NCBI GenBank assembly: GCA_965178125.1
Contig: OZ237764.1
Span: 496,001 to 560,000, forward strand
From: Bilabrum cf. latius
Lineage: Eukaryota; Bigyra: Bicosoecida; Bigyra; Bicosoecida
Direction of reading: 5' to 3'
DNA: 64,000 nt
Positions 59,543-64,000 of this stretch are shown piece by piece (the first letter of the stretch is position 1; each line of letters begins with the position of its first letter). Both the position numbers and the translations under genes were made by a program. The notes under the pieces are model-generated. The model saw only the letters and a list, made by a program, of their open reading frames with translations, searched no databases and was not told the origin of the DNA.

Positions 59543-61536
59543 TCACGCCATCTCGCCCTCGACCTCCGCCGCGAAGAGCCTCCACTCCTCCTCCCGGGCC
59601 CTCTCCACTACTTCCGGTTTGAGCACCCCCAGCCAGCCCAGCATCCTCACGGCCCGCGACTGCAGGAATTCCACGTAATCTTCGTCCATGAAAAAGCTCT
59701 AGAAGTCGTGCCCGGGATCGACCCTGGGCCACCGGGGCAGGCCGGGGGTAAGCAGCCCCTTGCCTGCCGGTGCCGCACCCCCCTGCAATGCACCTCCAAC
59801 GGCAGCCGTGGCCCCCTTCGGTGCGCCCGCTGCAGAGCCCCCCTTCGGTGCACCCGCTGCAGAGCCCCGCAAGCTGCCCGTTGCAGGAGATGGCGGCTTT
59901 TCCTCGCCTGCGCCACTCGTCACACCAGCCTCCTCGAACAGCTCCAGCACCACGTTGCGCCAGGCCGGCGAATCCTCATCACCACCTTCCTTGTCGCCAT
60001 CACTCGTCACACCACTACCCTCCTGCAGCCCTCTAGCCCACGCCTCAAACGCCTCTTCGTCCTCCTTCCTCATCGCCTCAAAGCACACCTACAGTGCGCT
60101 CTGCCGCCCCTCTGAGCTCATCAGCATCAGCACCAGCTTCTCGGGCAGCCACTCCTCGGAGAAGTACGAGGCGAAATGGTGCAAGTAAACAGCCACCTGG
60201 GCCTGCTACTTGGTCTTAGAGGGGTGCATCAGCCGCTCCACGATGGACTGTGGGCTCGGGCCTGCGACAACGAACGAGTGCCGGTGACGCAGGTCGCGAA
60301 CGTACCTTTGCGAACTTTCACGAACCTTCCTGATCCCCGACCACGGTTTGCCGAAATTGCCCTTGGCCTCCACCGCGTCAGTGACCTCCTTGGTCGCAAA
60401 CCCGCTGCTCCTCCAGGGAACACAGCCCTTGGCTTCATCTCCCAGGAACGGCTGCCTGGCGCACCGCACTCCCATGCACCCAGCGAGCAGACTGAGGCTG
60501 ACGTTGGCACCATGCACGTCCGCATCTCCCGCAAGTTCGTGATCCCTTGCCCCCGTGTAGTACGCCTTGCTGGGCTCGGTAAAGGAGGATGCGAGGGCTT
60601 TTTCCTTCCACTCGTCCATCTTGCCGAGCAGGAAGTCCAGGACGGTCGCGCGGGCCCTCGTGACGGGGTCCTCGGCGCTATCGTGCGATGCACCCGCCCC
60701 GCTGCTGGCTGCAGAGGCGGCAGTACCTGCCGCACCCTTCGATGCCGATGCACTGCCGCTGCCGCTGCCGCCGCTGCTCGGCTTGGCTGCCGGGGGGTGG
60801 GTGTGGTGGGCTCCCTGGAGATTGGAGGCGCATTCGAGCACCGTCATGAATACCGCCACTTTGCGCGCGTGGCACTATTGCGCGCCCCTGCACATGAGGG
60901 CAAGCATGGACTCGGCCGTGATCGGATCGCCGGTTCTGCTCGCTCCATCGCCCTCGGTGCTCTCCGCAATGGCGAGCAGAGCAGCGTGGAGAATCGGCCG
61001 CTGCCACGCGCGCAGCTGCCTCTGCAGCTAGGGAACTTCTCTCTCTGGATAACCGCTTGCTATGCCAGGTACGCTCACCCTGTAGCGGATAGCAGGGGTT
61101 TCTGTTCCTGTGGCCTGAATCAGACGATTAACGGTTGTCGAGAACGGCTCCGATATTGGGTCCTCTGCAACCATGCGCTCGTACCGGGTAACGAGAGCCT
61201 GCACGCGGGAACTGCCTAATATTGCTTCGGAAATCTGCGACAAATTTTACGCGACAAGACTTGGAGATTGTGGTTTCATCTATCCAATTTCATTCTTCGC
61301 GATCTGGGCACCTCGAGACAGGCGACCACTCTGAAGCTGCCGATACCATAGACATTGCCAGTAGATACAATTGATCTTACGCAAATTTTATCCATTGCAG
61401 ATTTGAATGCCGGGATAGCCGCGCCTGGGGGCGCATCGATCCAAGACTCGAACAAATCGACGGATGCAGATCGAGCCAGCTTGGGTGGAGCAAGAGCGCT
61501 ACTAGCAGGTTTCTCAACTGATGCACACATACCCAT
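59543..61536 (-). CDS. Uncharacterised 615-residue protein
   Basis: Exon 1 is 61536-61381 and exon 2 is 61234-59543 (GTAAGA...TCGCAG, phase 0), ending in TGA. TAGs at 61028, about 60890, 60206, about 60089 and 59699 are read through. The start is MGMCASVEKPASS; Gly2 and Cys4 could allow lipidation. The body is helical, with LRAWQRPILHAALLAIAES, a Gly/Ser/Ala linker, VLDFLLGKMDEWKEK, IVERLMHPSKTK and YLHHFASYFSEEWLPEKL, then Ala/Gly repeats (about 59900-59760) with two copies of the GVTS motif. No family is recognised. Removing TAG readthrough leaves six fragments, none plausible alone. An armadillo/HEAT-type helical protein is possible. Confidence 0.7.
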
Positions 61537-61717
61537 AAACAGTACCACTGGTTAGGTTATACAATAGGGGTGACAGTTGTGAGCGAGAACTGGTCCGCAG
61601 AACGCATCTAGTATCTTCATCTTTTGTCCGTGTGCAGTCTGCACAATATATCCTCCAACGCCGGTTCGTGAGTAAAAAAACCATGAATTTGCGACATTTC
61701 ATTTCATACTGTGAGCA

Positions 61718-64000
61718 TTAGTGCGATCCGCCCATGCCGCCTAGCGAGTCGAGAATCTCGCCCAGGCCATCCCAGCCTCGCTTGGCTTCCTTCCTGCCAG
61801 CCGCACTGGCAAGCCCGCCATCGTCATGACGGCCACCACCAACCCCGCTCTCCCTGCATGCATAGCTACCCATCAACACGTCAGATGCATCGGATGCAAC
61901 ATGTCCTCTGTAGGGACTGGCCGCCTCGCCCTCGCCAGCCGCTGCTCGTTGATACTGCCCAGCGGCTGCATCGCTCCCAGTCCTCCTCCGCTTCTTCCAG
62001 CGAGAGGATCCGTCCGAGTGGCGAGCGGCAGCCGTTCCAAGCTAGGCGAGCTCTAGGGGCAGGCTCCCCCCTAGAGCCCGGCCCCGAAATCCCCGGGCAA
62101 AACCAGAAGACAAGGAAGAGGCGGCGGATTCGTTCGAAGTAGACCGGTCCGGCGCGATGGATCCAGAGGCGGTGGCGGAGACGTCTGGTCTGGACCGCTT
62201 CTGGCCCAGCCCATTGGCACCCTTGGCTGCATTCACTTCCTTCTGGATGTAGTCGATCGACAGGAAGGTGCTTTCCAGTGACCTGGACACACTTGGTGTC
62301 GGCTTGGAGCTTGCGCCTGCTCTAGATCTAGATCCAGAGGTAGGCTTTGCATCTTTGCGGCTGGTCTTGGAAGACCGAGCCTTGACAGGCTCTCTCGTGG
62401 ACTTGACACTCGGGCCGACCTCTGCTTTGCTGCTAGCGAAACCGGCAGACTTGAGGCTGTCATCGGTAGACGACACATGAACACCGCCTGCTGCTGTCCC
62501 GTGACCGGCGACAGCCAGGCTGGCAGTTGCTGAGGAGGCGGCCGCTAGCTCGTCGTCAGCGCCGCGCCTGCTTCCCGACGTGCTACCACTATCCGATGTG
62601 ACGCACGTGTTTGCGCCATCGCCGAGACGGGCAATGCCTGTCGCTGCCGACAAGGCCGGTACCACTGCAGTCTAGGTTGCTGGAGCGCTCTTCTTTCGGT
62701 CGGAAGGTGCGCGCGAAACAGAGTGGCCTGCTTGTGTATCGTTCCTCCCCGTCTTTTTTTGCTTCCCACTCGTTTTCTGCCCTCCAATCAGCGGTGCAAA
62801 TGGAATCTCCGCCGCCTGGCGGTCTGGCTGCAACGGCTGGAACTCGGGGGTGGTGGCGGCGATGGCCGCAGCTGCCACCGCGACGGCTTCATTGGCCTTC
62901 TTGGCCGAATCGCTCGCGCTAGAACCGCTGGCAGAGGAACCATCGCTTCGTTCGCGCATGGCCCTCTGCAGGATCAAAGAGGCAGACAGCGGACCGCTGG
63001 CATTCGAGCTCGAGGCGGATGCACGAGCCGACCCCCCGCTGTCCCGCTTTCGACTGCTTGCAGCCATTCCACTAGACCTAGCACCCGCACCTACTCTGCT
63101 TCGTGTTGGACTGCCTCTGAGCTCAGAGTGCTTCGAAGGTCTGGCTCTAGGAGTGGCGGAGGCTGGCGTAGCGCGGGCTGTTCCCGGGGAGGACGGTGGC
63201 ACCGGTCGTGACGCAGCCGAGGCGGGGGTACGAGGCCCAGCGACGACCGGCACCGCCCTTGCTCTGGTCATGAGTCCTAGCTACAACTGAGCCTCAAGCC
63301 GTGTCAGCTTGCACTGCCTTGCAGCGTTCAGTGCCATCTGGGAGTGGAGCCCGATCTCGAGTGCGCTTGGCCTGTGCCCGGCTGTGAGGACGATCAGCTC
63401 CTTGAAGTGGAAGATGTAGCTCGATTCGAAGCTGACCGAGTCATTCACGGGACAAGGCTATACGGACTCAGTAGCGGTGGGCAAATCTGCCGAACTTGGC
63501 CGTTCGGCTGCGCTGGAACTCGCCATCGAACCAGCACAAGACGCTCGTCGGTCCCCTTTCCGAGTCCCATTTCTGGCCTTCTGTCTGACCGGACTGCCAG
63601 GAGAACTAGTGTCATCCTCCATGGGCGCCTATCCAGTGCTTTTCCCCAACGTCACTTGACCCTGATTGGTCCGAGTGTACGGGCGGGAAGGGCTTGCTTG
63701 ACTATTTGCGGACTGATCAGATGAGCCTGACTCGTTGGCATGAGCCTGCATCCGCCAGTGCCGGTGCCTAAACAGACCCAAAATCCACCTAATTCCCACC
63801 TCTGACACACCCTACTACCGCAGCCCTCGGGGCTCAAGGAACACGCGACACGGTGCCTCTGGGAGAGACGCTTCAATCCACAGCGCGGTGCCAAACCGAC
63901 CCTTGCTGCCCTCCAGCAGGAACTCGCGCAAGCGATCCCGGGCGGTAGCTGATACCCCAGGCAACGGCTGGATCGCATCGGCTTGACCTGCAGCACGAGA
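61718..64000 (-). CDS. Uncharacterised Ser/Ala/Lys-rich protein with a helical segment, 5' partial
   Basis: The frame is open from the window edge (64000) to TAA 61720-61718 (761 codons), with TAG in a pair near 63815, then at 63631, about 63463, 63280, 62672 and 62042. The N-terminal part in the window, DRLREFLLEGSKGRFGTALW...PCRVFLEPRG, looks globular. SYIFHFKELIVLTAGHRPS...LNAARQCKLTRLEAQL is probably helical or coiled. The rest is Ser/Ala/Arg/Lys-rich and probably disordered, with basic KKRRR near 61990, consistent with a nuclear protein. FLSIDYIQKEVNAAKG and the C-terminal GLGEILDSLGGMGG are isolated conserved-looking islands. No family is recognised. ATG 63622 is an internal Met rather than a clear start, because the frame continues open upstream. 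Confidence 0.65.

Noticed and set aside
59543-59545. TGA as selenocysteine
   Set aside because: No Sec-family motif around it and no SECIS-like structure that I can identify; other explanations are simpler.
1-64000. CRISPR array, tRNA or rRNA genes
   Set aside because: No regularly spaced direct repeats and no cloverleaf or rRNA segment noticed. In particular no Gln tRNA with anticodon CUA was seen in this window, so the decoding tRNA must be elsewhere.

Overview
This is nuclear DNA of a GC-rich microbial eukaryote. Evidence: spliceosomal GT-AG introns of roughly 80-340 bp, eukaryotic core genes (RIO2 kinase, UBA3, G-protein alpha, pirin, SDHAF4, an eIF4G-like protein), a short (CCCTAA)n tract, and DNA transposons with terminal inverted repeats. 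Lineage cannot be fixed from the window. The very large, intron-poor genes and the RCC1/FG-GAP/IPT multi-span surface protein resemble algal or other protist genomes.

The main result is that TAG is read as an amino acid here, almost certainly glutamine. Translated with the standard code, nearly every gene breaks into in-frame pieces separated only by TAG. Reading TAG as sense joins them: a 4,191-codon open frame at 2-12574 with 17 in-frame TAGs and no TAA or TGA; a 3,569-residue protein at 12814-24169; and complete RIO2, UBA3, G-alpha, pirin, ankyrin, J-domain/thioredoxin, lectin and eIF4G-like proteins. By hand count there are about 100 in-frame TAGs in about 16,600 codons. All 17 resolved gene ends use TGA (14) or TAA (3). 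Two lectin paralogues exchange TAG and CAG at five aligned positions, including the first Gln of QxDxNxV mannose-binding motifs, which points to Gln.

Layout. 2-12574 (+): giant Ala/Gly-rich protein of unknown function. 12814-24169 (+): giant secreted/membrane protein with RCC1-like, FG-GAP-like and IPT/TIG domains and a multi-span C-terminus; its TAA stop lies in a telomere-like tract. 24411-29083 (-): large membrane protein containing a (Thr-Gln)9 repeat written with TAG. 29959-30929 (+): small type I membrane protein. 31554-42715: compact housekeeping cluster (RIO2, J-thioredoxin, pirin, ankyrin, UBA3, SDHAF4, G-alpha). 42716-43940: 153-bp tandem repeat. 43941-46544 (+): secreted Asp-box propeller enzyme. 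46545-55358: a duplicated block holding two bulb-lectin genes, a pseudogene copy of the propeller 3' end, a hAT-like element with an OTU-protease remnant, a second inverted-repeat element and a 59-bp MITE. 56341-58718 (-): eIF4G-like MIF4G + WW protein. 59543-61536 and 61718-64000 (-): two unrecognised proteins, the second cut by the window edge.

Over-printed on the coding sequence, mostly in 0-20 kb, are families of 10-15-base motifs (TGTGACGAGTGC, GGTTGCAACC, TCCACCGGTGGA, TGCATCGCACGATGG, GGGGAACAAG). They occur on both strands, in several reading frames and in unrelated genes, so they are conserved as DNA rather than as protein.
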